Below, one piece after another: positions 40,839 to 52,226 of a DNA stretch of 64,000 nt. The translations under genes were made by a program, and so were the position numbers. Where the stretch lies: contig BEXV01000578.1 in the NCBI GenBank assembly GCA_003118195.1, positions 1-64,000 on the forward strand. The letters are read 5' to 3'. The DNA comes from Hemicentrotus pulcherrimus. Its lineage: Eukaryota; Echinodermata; Echinoidea; Camarodonta; Strongylocentrotidae. The notes under the pieces were generated by a model. That model ran no database searches. It saw only the letters and a list, made by a program, of their open reading frames with translations, and was not told the DNA's origin. How positions within the stretch are numbered: position 1 is the stretch's first letter; each line of letters opens with the position of its first letter.

Positions 40839-41579
40839 GTCGGGATTCACACTACAAATGTTCACAAAGGTTCTAAATCACAGTATATTTACATTGACAA
40901 TGAACTTCCAATAAAACGCTGTGATATAAAAGGAATTTTCTTTGTTGCATGTGATAAAACCACAGTCAAGTTATTATTGTTTGGAGAGAATTTTGAAGGT
41001 CCTCTGTTCACAATATGCTTATTCAAATGGAATTAACAATGAAGGTATTTTATGATGCATTTTACAAAAGAAAATATGTGCTTTAGCCTTACCACATCCT
41101 AGTTTTTATGTACCCAGCTTGTGCAGGTTATTTGGAAAGTTTATGTGATTGACAACAGTTTTGAAGACAAACTTTGTGTTGTGTATATGATCCAATAACT
41201 AACCAAGAACATTACATGCTTATATTTGCATAACAACGCTCCTGGCTGCACTATTTTTTTAATGCGATAAGATACATGTATGTGCCTAAACATTACATTT
41301 TGCACAACCCTCAAAACTTATGATAATTACAGGGCATTAGGGCATATTGTACTCAATAGTTCTATGAAAATACTATATTTTTTTCCAGGAGTTGTGTGAT
41401 AGTAATAGATGTAGTAGTCTTCTGTTTACAATATCTGTTTTACATATCTCTTTTTTTACATATCTCATTTTTTACTTATCTCCATTTATTACCTCATATT
41501 TCTTGCAACGAATCTATGACGTCCATTGCCATTACGACATAACAACATCCATAATTTTTACATTTGAACTCTAATCCAG

Positions 41580-41680
41580 GGTTACAACCAAGCGATGAAG
41601 AACCATCCTGACATCCAGCTCAGCCAGGAGAAGTTTGACACTCTCTACTGCAATCTAGAGGATATTTATTCTTTCAACAG
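41580..41680 (+). CDS. PLEKHG1/2/3-like: PLEKHG1/2/3-like RhoGEF, second DH-domain exon
   Basis: Acceptor aatccag ends at 41579 and donor gtgagt begins at 41681. The 101-base exon enters in phase 0 and leaves two bases (AG), completed as Arg by the first base of the next exon. It encodes GYNQAMKNHPDIQLSQEKFD followed by TLYCNLEDIYSFN. The last part corresponds to the PLEKHG signature in which DH helices lead into (N/G)IxDIYxFN. Joined to the preceding ...GDIIK it continues the first long DH helix. The loop between the helices is polar and less conserved, as expected. The surrounding introns are 3399 and 6848 bases. Confidence 0.93.
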
Positions 41681-42166
41681 GTGAGTAGGCGTCTCTTTCT
41701 CCCCCTCCCTTCGGCCTGATGACAGGCCTTTAAAGGGGATACTACTCCAGGGTACAACTATTACGGAATCCATTTTGTCTGCTTTTACCTCTGCAGTCTC
41801 CCCCTATACTTCCGTGATCGACCTTGTACTAGGTCTTGGCTTCCCCCTCTAAAAATGGTCCTCCTTTCCCCCACCTCCATCTGTTGATAGCTTTTACAGT
41901 TTGTCTCCTCCCATCTCCCTGGTTTGAGCTAGAGGTGACATCTAGTTAGAATAAATTCAAGTCTGTTCCTCCCCTCTTTCGGAGTCTTCCTTCCTTCCCT
42001 ATTTTAGTGTTCTGTTAAATAAATGTTTTTTTTCTTCTCTAGATTTTCTATCTGCTATTGTCTCTTTCATTCTCTACATACATAAACACCATTTTGTGGA
42101 TTAGCTTGATTTTCATGTTCATTTCCTAAATGGCAATTTAATACTCGTTATAACATGCCTATTTTT

Positions 42167-42208
42167 CAATAAATATTGTGATGCTTGCAATAAATATTGT
42201 GATGCTTG
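42167..42208 (+). repeat. Perfect 21-bp tandem duplication
   Basis: CAATAAATATTGTGATGCTT plus G occurs twice in direct succession with no mismatch (42167-42187 and 42188-42208). It is intronic; replication slippage is the simple explanation. Confidence 0.9.
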
Positions 42209-42971
42209 CATAGTAACTTGTAATGTCAATACCAATCTGCATCAAAACTGCTAATCCTAGTGGATGTACCTAGAAAAATTGCTGGAGATCAGTGATGATC
42301 AAGCAATGATTAATCTAGTGAATTTCCTGTCTCCCCTGGATAGCATCTCCGTGTAACTAATGATATTGATTAGCTTGTTAAGCAATTATTGACTTTATCA
42401 TCATCATATTGACTGTCCATGTACCATCATCATTCTCATTATCCTGATCATCGTCCATTTGGAGCCAGAAGGGTGGTAGCTCTGTGTTGAAGTACATGAC
42501 TTAACACCCCTCTTGCTCCAAACAGTCAGTAGAACAGTGTGCTGGTAGAGTGTCAGGATATGAGCAGACTTTGGCTGTCTTCCCGTTGTCTGCTGTGATG
42601 GTCTAGAGACAGTGCAGAGAGCATTGACCAAACAGTCATGCTTTGCTCATCATTAATTTAATTCAGACTATGATTCACTGCCCTTCCTAGTCATTCATTA
42701 GCGTGCATCATATTATCAAAGCTGCTGAATAATGACCACACTTTGTTTAAAGATTTGTCTACCACTAGTGAGATACGCAGACACAAATTACTGATATACA
42801 ATGTAGACCTATATTTTTCTATAATTAATAATTGTTATCAAGTTAATGTGATATGACATTAGATAGTTTAATAGTTTTTATTTAATGAGAATCGTGGTGA
42901 TTTTTTAACATACCTTCTTAAGTCAAAGACATTGGATATAATTGGGTCTCTAATATATTTACAGCTGTTAA

Positions 42972-43912
42972 GATTTTACATATACATGTATGTAGGATGT
43001 GCAAGCTCTTTACTATATCATTTGTACAATTCACAAAGCTAATCCTATTTGTAAGATAGTTAGTACAAGAGTAGTCGGATTTTAAACATGGTACATAACC
43101 ACCCATATGAAACAGAGAGGGGTACAATATCTGAACTGCAAATTAGGCTGCAAAAAGTTCAGCATGCACCTGTTTTAATCAAGGACACGGTGTTTAATCT
43201 CATAATTTTCAAATTATGATCATTATGATGACTAGGCAGGAATATTCATTTATGAATGGAGCAGAGATATTTTACTCTCTGAACTGAGGGTATGCATGGA
43301 GAGCAAAGGCAGAAAAATATCCTTACCGGTAATTGGATTATTAAGATTAATTCAACTTTTCAAAGTGAGAAGTTTGAAGGCAGTCCTAGAGTATACATTT
43401 ATGATGGCTTTGGATGAATTTGAAACGGATGAGATCTTCACNGATTTTACTTATACATGTATGTAGGATGTGCAAGCTCTTTACTATATCATTTGTACAA
43501 TTCACAAAGCTAATCCTATTTGTAAGATAGTTAATACAAGAGTAGTCAGATTTTAAACATGGTACATAACCACCCATATGAAACAGAGAGGGGTACAATA
43601 TCTGAACTGCAAATTAAGCTGCAAAAAGTTCAGCATGCACCTGTTTTAATCAAGGACACGGTGTTTAATCTCATAATTTTCAAATTATGATCATTATGAT
43701 GACTAGGCAGGAATATTCATTTATGAATGGAGCAGAGATATTTTACTCTCTGAACTGAGGGTATGCATGGAGAGCAAAGGCAGAAAAATATCCTTACCGG
43801 TAATTGGATTATTAAGATTAATTCAACTTTTCAAAGTGAGAAGTTTGAAGGCAGTCCTAGAGTATACAATTATGATGGCTTTGGATGAATTTGAAACGGA
43901 TGAGATCTTCAC
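42972..43912 (+). repeat. Tandem duplication, two 470-base copies (period 471) separated by one N
   Basis: Copy A (42972-43441) and copy B (43443-43912) align base for base at an offset of 471 with only about five substitutions seen by eye. A single ambiguous base at 43442 sits exactly on the junction. It lies in intron 2 and contains no exon. Near-allelic identity with an N at the junction is what an uncollapsed haplotype or a failed assembly join would produce. A recent real duplication is the alternative. Confidence 0.9.
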
Positions 43913-43916
43913 AATG

Positions 43917-44033
43917 GTTGTGTTGCAAAACCATAATACATGTAGATGTAGTATGCCAAGTATATCTAACTTTTCTGAGATATACTTTCTGAGGCATACT
44001 ACATCTACATGTATTATGGTTTTGCAACACAAC
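43917..44033. repeat. Near-perfect 117-base hairpin with 41-bp arms
   Basis: Arm 1 (43917-43957, beginning GTTGTGTTGCAAAACCATAA) is the exact reverse complement of arm 2 (43993-44033, beginning GGCATACTACATCTACATG). Between them a second inverted repeat (AAGTATATCT at 43958-43967, AGATATACTT at 43978-43987) extends the stem almost to the loop. It could be a minimal foldback transposon or, if transcribed, a long hairpin RNA. It lies in intron 2 of the RhoGEF gene, four bases after the tandem duplication. Confidence 0.9.
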
Positions 44034-45557
44034 AAATATGATAATATTTTCTGTTCAGAACCAGAAGGGCACACAGTCTGTGTTAAGAGTATATGATTGA
44101 ACCCTTTTGTAGCTCTTAACAGACAAAATAAATTGAACATGTTTCTAAAAGATTGGGTACTGTTCGATTTCGCACACTGCGTAGGATTGGTATTAAAGTC
44201 CGTACTTGAATCCCATCTACACTCAACCACCCCCTCTCTCTGCTTTAACCCAGACTTGGGTGTTGAGTTGAAATCAAAATAAGGAAATTGTGAAATTACC
44301 TCAGAACTATAAAATAAAAAGAAAATTGTGTGATTTTATAATTTTGGGTCACTCTGGGAGATTCCTGGCTGGCCTTGGAGAGATTTATTGGAAGGAAAGG
44401 GAAATCCTTATTTCAGAGGAAGGATGAAGTTTAAGCGTAACGTCTGGTCGTCTGGTGGTCAGAATCTCTTGCTTTACCGGATGAATTGAAACCAAAAATA
44501 ACTGTTGATTTGAACATTCTTTCATCAAAGCTACCAAACTATTTTTTAGGCACGAACATACGTTAATCAGTCTGAGCTAGGGCTCGACTACCAGAATTTA
44601 GTGGCTTAGATATTCAACATTTCATTGACCACTTCTGTTACAACTGCATGTATTGTATACCACAACCAGCAAAAAGTAATATAATATATTTCTGAATCTA
44701 ATAATAGTCAAACTACATGACTGCTTTAAAAGCTCAAGCAACTATTGACATTATGCTTACAACTTGTACAAGTCTTCCAGCAATCTGTGCTTAAAGACTG
44801 CCATAAGACTTGGGTGGGAAGTATTGAGATAATCCTGATTTAGCATAGTTACGTAACACTTCAAATAAGATCATTTGGTAAGCCTTAACTCCCTTCAAGT
44901 ATGTATCACTTCCACTTATTCATTTTTTGTCCCTCCATTCCACAATATTCACCCAGATAAGACACAAAGACACGTAATGCAGTTTGATCCTTTCAATTCA
45001 TTTAGGAATAGGGTAATGATCTTGGATGTTGAGAGATTATGTCCCATTATTTTTGTCTCGACATCATTCATGTTTTTTTCCTCTACCCAATGAAAAACAT
45101 TTTACCAGTCTAATTTTCCCACTCACTGTTTTGTTTAGAAATATATTTTTTTTCTCTCTTTCATGCTCCCATAATCACTTATTCATTTGTTGAAATGCAG
45201 AATCGAAAGAACATTCAAGTCGTTCATGGCTGCATTTCCTTAAATAGGATTACCGGTACTTCTAAAGAATCAGTTGAAAAATAGTCATTTGTAAATAATG
45301 AATAGTATGATATCTTTCTGTGACGGTCATTTGATTACAGTCATGTTTCTTTAACCATATCCCCATGTTCCACCTGTTATTTTCTGCTTTCAATTTGTAA
45401 GCAGATCATGATCTCATCATAGATTAGATGAAATTAAATATAGAGGAATCTGGAAATAGAACTTGTGGCTTGTGGCTGAGTGTGCTTCCTCATGAAAGAT
45501 CATATGCTGAAAAAGGTTGCAAGGCCATTCACTCTTGTTACAATGAGAATGTGGTAT

Positions 45558-45948
45558 TTAAAGATAAAGTTGAGTTCTGGTCATGTGATTGCATTGTGAA
45601 AGAAACGGTGTAGTATCTATCAGAAAAGGTTGATCATCTAGTATATAAGTATTTGTGTATTGCAAGGTTCTGGAATCATCAAAATGATAAGAAATTTGGC
45701 CAAATCTTGGCAAGGTTACAAGCACTGTACAGAGAATGATGTATATGGGACTACACAAGCACATGGCGAAAAAAACCTACCCCAGATTTTTATGATGTTT
45801 CATGTCATATTTAGAATATGAAGGCATTTGAAGAGCCATGCTTTTCAGGGAACATGTTTAATCTGATGTTCTTCCACCTTGCATAATAACAATGATAACG
45901 CTCACAAATAATTTGCTACCTCTTCCCAGAACTCAACCTTCTCTTTAA
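45558..45948 (-). mobile_element. TTAA-ended foldback MITE, copy 4 (391 bp), in intron 2
   Basis: Same orientation as copy 3. It begins TTAAAGATAAAGTTGAGTTC and ends ...CTCAACCTTCTCTTTAA. It has more substitutions and short indels relative to copies 1 and 3, so it is probably an older insertion. Confidence 0.82.
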
Positions 45949-48528
45949 AGGTTGTGATGAATGATTGTTTATCGCAGTCCTCATGTAATATTGACAGATC
46001 ACATAAACATCCCATTTTGATGATGCCATTGATTAACGTTAGAGTCATGATGTGTTTAGGGCATTGGAATTGGGGGAGACAGTCTTTTAACTTAATCATT
46101 TGTATTGCAACTTTCAGAAATTTCATTTGTCATTTAAAAAAAAGAGTTGTCTGTAAAAATCTTTTTTTGGGAAGGATTGTATGAGCATTCTTCCCCTGAA
46201 AAAATCTGACTACTGGTATAATTTGGGTGGCTGCCCATGGTTTACACCAGAAGTATAAAACAGCGAAAGGGTTAAAAACAAAAACTTGATAAAAATGCCC
46301 CTACCCATGTGATTATGCATAAGCACAGTTCTTGAAGTGTGATGAACAGCAATTTTACATATTCTTTCCTCACTAGAACTTTTTAAAATGAAATTGAATT
46401 GCCTGGTTCCAAACTTCCAATCTTATAAAGAGGGTATCTTTCATGAGATGGTAAAAGAGCCCTATTAATTGAGGAAGTATCGAGTATCCTACATGCTGTA
46501 GTTTCCTTCAGTCTTGTCCTATCTTTTCAGCACAGGAATACAAGGAAGGGATACCTCCCTGAATTTCTACCTCCTCCTCCCAAGTTACGTCCAAGGCCAC
46601 TCCATGGGCTTGAAAGAAAAAATTATTTATAGATTTTATTTCTTAATATTTTATTCAAATTGGAATTAGCTTGGCCAATGGACACATGCTGATAGGTTTG
46701 CCGTGGAAAACAATTGTACAATGATTGATGAGAAGACCTAAAAATGTACCATATACAAGTTAAATTAGATTGGGAGTGAAATTTTGGGGCTTAAATTGGT
46801 ACAAAATGTACATAATAGCAACGCAATTATGGGATTTACAAGAGATTGTTCAAAAGTTGCAATGCAAGTCATTCCATCTACACAAGAGCAGTTAGGATAC
46901 ATGTAATATGGGATAAAATTTGTATTACACATGATAAAGCTTTCTAAAATATATAAGATCCAAAAATTGTTCTTCAAAAGATGTGATACGAATTATTACT
47001 TTAGGAAGGAAAAAAAAAAAGCAAATGAGAAGAGATTTGTTCATACACATTATTGAACAAGAGTCCTCAAATTGGTATGATTAAGGGCAAAATTATTTGG
47101 AAATGAGGAAACAAAGCAGTCTTAAAAATAGAACAAACATGGATGTTGTTGAGGAGTGAAATCTGTCACACATTTTAATTTAATCAATAAGAAAAGGGAA
47201 AGGGTGGAAACTGCATGAAAAGATACCATCTTATATGAGTGAGGTCAGGCAAAAAAAAAAAAGAAGATAAGTAGAAACTTCAAGTGAAGGCCCGAATCAA
47301 TATAATGTTGGGTTTGAGCCAATATCTTTTAAGTGGTTCTTTATCAGAATTGTAGTTTCCTTTCTGAGTTAAGGGAGGGAAGGTCTTTTATTCATGAGTA
47401 ATTAATTCACGTCAGTTTTGGTTTTGGGAAGGTGTACTTTGCTGAAGTGAATGCCAACTTTGAAAGAGCTGCATGATGAATGAATACATACTTGAAACAA
47501 CCCACATGTACTTGAGAATGAGTTTAGAATAATGAATAAGGACACTTTCTACTTATATGTACTGTTACGTTCTCACTAAGATATAAAGAGAAGATTGTTA
47601 TTGTGAAATTGTAAACACTGAAAGGAAATTATACACTGGAGAAGGCAAATGAACATTGAATTGAGCAAAAAGTAGATCAAGATTTGGGCAATTACCAGTA
47701 TGCCTGTTCATGAAGTTAATGTTATTTATCATTATTACTCATACAGCATTTCTGTTTATGTTTACAAATTGTATATTACTGTTTAAACTTAATCATATTT
47801 CATCAAAATATATTGCATGAGAAGAAGTATGTGCCATCTTGTTCTGACTTCCCCTGTCATATATTAACCATGTTGATTGGTCAGTTGATAAACAGCTGTT
47901 GTCTATTCTATTTCTGAATAGATGATCTTGAGTCAAGGTATGAACAGCAGTCCTTAAGGATCTTTTAATTGATTTCATCCCCTCTCTTTTCTCAAAGATA
48001 AAAATAAGCATCCTTATACACTTTTACGCAAAAGCCAGTGTGCAAATTTGACCACTTTTCATTAAGTGTATCATATCACATGAAAAGTAAGTCAGGATTA
48101 TATTTTTAATGACAAGCATTTCTGCAGATGTCAAAGATTTTCTTATCCATGAGGACCCATATTCATAAAATGCTGCTGGCTAGTTGTTAACTAGTATAGA
48201 AGGCTACACACGTAATGTTTTGATGCTTGACAACTTGGCCTTGGAAATTTGGCTCTTTAGCACTAGATATTAACCAATATTTCAATAAAATACTCAATTA
48301 AATGCAAATGACTCAAGATCCAAAAATTCCCCCGTTTTAGAAATCAAATTCAGTTAAGTTGAGATGTCTATGAGAAATATGAGACACATTGTTCTAAAGC
48401 TGACATTGCGTGTCTCACTAAGATGGAACAAAATAAATGGGTATCATAAAAGCATTATAACAATATCAACAAGTTATTGATTACTTTCTATAACTTTACT
48501 TGTCTTTATCTGTTTGCTTTTCTTCCAG

Positions 48529-48598
48529 GGAACTACTAGCAGATCTTGAGGAGTGTGATGAAGATCCAGTCAAGGTGGCTGATTGTTTCCTAGAAGTG
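48529..48598 (+). CDS. PLEKHG1/2/3-like: PLEKHG1/2/3-like RhoGEF, third DH-domain exon
   Basis: A short 70-base exon follows a pyrimidine-rich acceptor (gcttttcttccag ending at 48528) and ends at donor gtgagt (48599). One base completes the split Arg codon, then 23 codons follow in phase 0: ELLADLEECDEDPVKVADCF and LEV. In human PLEKHG1 the same place reads, as I recall it, [20 protein letters not shown], so the match is nearly position by position. It forms the DH segment (conserved region 2 area) linking the IYSFN helix to the helix carrying the CxNYP motif. It is too short to be found by open-frame length, so identification rests on splice phase and family alignment. Confidence 0.93.
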
Positions 48599-51500
48599 GT
48601 GAGTGATCTCAAAGACTACTCATTTGCACTCACTAATGATTGAGTGCAACTTTGTCATTATTAACCAGTCAGAATTCAGCTCTCAACAAGTCACAACTGA
48701 AACATCAATCCTGATTGGTTAATTAGTTTTGGATTAATGGTGGATGGTTTTGTGAGTGACAGCTCCTTGTGATTCATGGTACCGGTATCTCTGTGTGCCA
48801 TGATCGGCATCAGAACCTTGTTCCAATGGCTAAACTGTGTACCACTTGTGAGAATACATCATTGAAAAACTACGTTATTCAGTTATTTTAAAGAATCTTC
48901 ATCAGTTCTCTTAACGACATCTGCCATATTTCATCAAATTCTGGATATTTATAATAAATAGATAAATGAATAAAGTTATGGCTGACACACCCTTGGCCAG
49001 CCTCTGGTATATACATGTAGGACTATTATGGGTTTTGGGGAGTGTCTAGAAACCTCTCATAAACTTGATATCTGACAGGAAGGACCTTCCCCCACTCCCC
49101 CACTGGCAAAGGATCACTTCTTCGAATTCAAACTTTCACTTTCACTAAATATAAATGCTTTTGTTTTGTCAATGTGGCAATATTGCTTTGTTAAGGACAC
49201 TTTGCTGCTAGCTATGCAGTTGTTTCTTATTCTGTAAATTCTATTTATAGGCTTATATTAATAGTACAAATATATTTGAAAATTGATTAAACAAATCAAA
49301 CAAAACAACCCTGATAATGGGAAGTACATTTATATCATCCATATGAACACCTTTAGCAAGTGGACAGGTTTTTGAATGAAAGTGCTCAAAAGTATCTATT
49401 GACTCATGGCCATCTGTCTGGCTACAAGTTATTAAACAGCATGAAATAACAAAATGTTTGATTTGTATTATTTGTAGTCGGTTCAAGGTAGTGCATTGGA
49501 CAAGATCAAAGTTTTGGAAAAACACATTTTTTTATTCTGGTGTCCTTTGAATGATGGGTACCTTTTGGTTTGTTTATGACCTTATCAATTTGTTTCAAGA
49601 TCAAAGTTGTAAAAATCAAAAATCACCCTCTGATGGAAATGAATTCATGTGACTGCAAGATTACTCATTGAATTGCACAGAAGCGCTTTTCAGGAAATCG
49701 TAGATTAACTCTATGACTTATCCATCAATTTTTCTCCTCCACAGAATGCACTTTCACTAGACTGTATTGGGAGTTGTAAGAAAGAGAATAGTATATTAGC
49801 TTATCGTATCATTCAGCACTTGTCGCCTGCAGTAATATTTGTCCCCTCGGTCTGTTGGATTGAGTAGGCTGGCCGACCTAACCTGCCCAAGTGTGGCATG
49901 ATGAGTGGACTTGACAGTGATGGGCTTATAATGCCTCCCAGCTGGTCATTTGCTCATATCCATAACTCTCATATCTTTTATATGATATCATTAGGGTCAA
50001 GAATGGGAGTGGCTGGAAGGAATGGATGCACTTTGTCTTGGGGGTCAAAGGTCCTTGTTTTTGTACCGCAGGCTGCCGTTGTGAAACAAAGAACAGAGTG
50101 CTATATTATGACAAGAAAGAATTTGTCTATTCCCTGAAGAAATGTTGAGGACTGATGAAATATGAAATAGTGAAAATGTAAAAGGGAAATTTGATACGAA
50201 AAGGAACACAATAACATTTAGTGTGTCTATTGAAAGATGTGGTAGCAAATATTTTCATATTTTTCTAAGTGTCAAACAGTCTTATGTGAAATATGTGTAT
50301 AAAGTACAGGTAAAAATCAAGAGAGGTGGCAATTTGGTAGGATTGGAAACGATATGGGTCCTTGATTCCAAGCAAAAATGCAGAAGAAAAAACAAGGTCA
50401 TCACATACTTTGTGCTTTTAAAGGATTACGTTATAAGCAAAATTGAGATGACCCCAGTATTGATGGTTTATGAAATGCTGATGTGAAAGAAAAACTGAAA
50501 ATATCATTTTTGTTTATCCTGAAGTAGTGAATGACTAACAGTCATCTCTGTATGATACAAGGTGAGAGGAGCTATTAAAAGTTCAAAGGTAGTGAATACC
50601 GCTCTATTGTGACCAGAGATCCTTTGCCAGGAAGATGATTATATTCCACCTTGAGGCTACTAGGTCTAGGTTGAGGATTATAAACCTGAGCTCCTCTTGA
50701 CCTGTTTGTTGTTGGAGGTGTCAGATATATGTATGATAGACATCAGTGTGATACAGATCTTGATCAACTCAATTTCCTCATGATTTTTTTTCTGTGCAAA
50801 CCACAAAGACTGGAGCTGAAGAGTGAGAAAATAAAGCCTAGGGATGTGTTTGCTCCATCTTACAAACCTCTTCTTTCTCTGTGCTGTATACCCCCTTCCC
50901 TATCCCCTGACCCCCTTGATGTGCAACATTTCACCCCTTCTCAGTAGTATTCTCCCCTATCCCATTTTTTTTTTGGAAGATGGGTGATTGACCCCTCCCC
51001 CCCAAAAAAAAAAGTATCTTGCCATCCATTTAAAACAAAATGACACTATCTGAAAGGTGTAGCAGAGGCAAGCCATGATAAACAAATCCGTCTGTTTGTA
51101 AAGCTGAGATGGAAGAGATGGCCTACAATGTACTTTATTGTCATGTCTTGTCCCTTTCATGTATTACCGGTATGTGGGTAGGTCTACATGTATGTATCTC
51201 CCTTTCTTTATCAGTGGAGCCCTGTTTATACCATGTCTTTAAATTTGATATCTATTATAACATTACACACAAAAAGTAAAATAGGATTTGTCCTTGTCTT
51301 ACCCCTTTTGCTGGTGTGTTAGCTTGTTCTCCCATACTTCATTCATGGATATTTTCCATTCCATCATACATCCATGATCTGATACACCACTCCTACCTCC
51401 TCCATGTCATACCACAATGTCAGTACTGAGAGGTTTCAATTAGCACCCTCATCTCAGAATGATTAATACTAATTTGGTTCCCATTAATTAGATTGCAGCA

Positions 51501-52028
51501 CTCAAACATTGAACACCAGTAGACGCCTCTGCCTGACTGAATGAGTAGTTGGTCCTTACTGAACTTGACATGTCTATATGCTAGGTATTTAATCCGGGTT
51601 TGTAACATGCACTGACTGATTTGTGGTTGGTTTTGGGGGAGACCAATGGTAGGATAAAATACCTACCGGTAATCAAATCTAATATGTCCTGGGAACTTTG
51701 ACAGAATTGCCTCTGTCTGTGTTTCAGAGTCAATTGTGAGCTACAATGTAAAGCAAATAATTATCTAGAAATTACGTTCTTCAGACAGTATTAATTTAAT
51801 TATCTTCTGAGTTAGAGAAAGAAATATGTAAGTTTGTGAACATTCCATACAGTGTACTATATTGTGCAATATACATGCCATTGTCGTTGTTGTTGTTATT
51901 ACTGCTACTGCTACCGCTACTACCACTACCACTACCACTACCACTACCACTACTACTTCTTTTTCTTCTTCTTCTTCTTCTTCTTCTTTTTGTATATTGA
52001 TTTGATTGTATTTGTTGTCATGTTACAG
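48599..52028 (+). other. RhoGEF intron 3 (3430 bases)
   Basis: Bounded by gtgagt and ttacag, phase 0. It ends with the trinucleotide microsatellite close to the acceptor. Confidence 0.9.
51882..51991 (+). repeat. Compound trinucleotide microsatellite beside the exon 52029 acceptor
   Basis: Three successive tracts: (GTT)n at about 51882-51898, (ACT/ACC)n at about 51901-51956, and (CTT)n at about 51957-51990. The last tract adds pyrimidines 37-38 bases before the exon start. The frame is open through the tract into the exon, but this is a by-product of the repeat and not coding. Confidence 0.9.
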
Positions 52029-52226
52029 GAGGATGATTTCTGCATTTATACCAAATACTGCACCAACTACCCCAAGGCAGTGGACGTACTGACCGAGTGT
52101 ATGCAGGATCCCTTCATATCGGACTTCTTTAGAGAGCAACAGGCTCAACTCAATCATGGTCTTGCTCTAGGTGCCTACCTACTCAAACCTGTACAGAGGA
52201 TACTCAAATACCATCTCCTCTTTCAG
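52029..52226 (+). CDS. PLEKHG1/2/3-like: PLEKHG1/2/3-like RhoGEF, DH-core exon with conserved region 3
   Basis: A 198-base exon of 66 codons, phase 0 at both ends, between acceptor tgttacag (ending 52028) and donor gtaagt (52227). It begins EDDFCIYTKYCTNYPKAVDV, then LTECM, then FFREQQAQLNHGLALGAYLL, and ends KPVQRILKYHLLFQ. The IYTxYCTNYP block and the LLKPVQRILKYHLL block are diagnostic of the PLEKHG subgroup. The latter is DH conserved region 3, the helix that forms much of the GTPase-binding surface. No key residue appears lost, so catalytic activity is expected. The LTECM and TNYP details look closest to vertebrate PLEKHG1, but an invertebrate gene is probably co-orthologous to several vertebrate paralogues. 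A trinucleotide microsatellite ends 37-38 bases upstream of the acceptor. Confidence 0.97.

Larger units (their letters stand above)
38181..41579 (+). other. RhoGEF intron 1 (3399 bases)
   Basis: Bounded by gtaatc and aatccag, phase 0. It contains MITE copy 3 and the long CT tract. Read-through would add only ten codons before a stop. Confidence 0.9.
41681..48528 (+). other. RhoGEF intron 2 (6848 bases as assembled)
   Basis: Bounded by gtgagt and ttccag; it splits an Arg codon (phase 2). It contains the 21-bp duplication, the 471-bp tandem duplication, the 117-base hairpin and MITE copy 4. The true length is about 471 shorter if the duplication is an artefact. Confidence 0.9.

Noticed and set aside
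40565..41036. Ser/Leu-rich open frames of 103 and 149 codons, and an Arg/Glu-rich antisense frame
   Set aside because: They are produced by the CT-rich tract, which avoids stop codons.
43767..44230. Open frames of 109 and 135 codons on opposite strands
   Set aside because: They fall in the tandem duplication and the perfect hairpin; complementary arms give mirrored frames without coding meaning.
51852..52028. Extension of the 52029 exon upstream in the same open frame
   Set aside because: The upstream part is trinucleotide repeat and T-rich intron; the acceptor ttacag and the family alignment both start the exon at Glu-Asp-Asp (52029).
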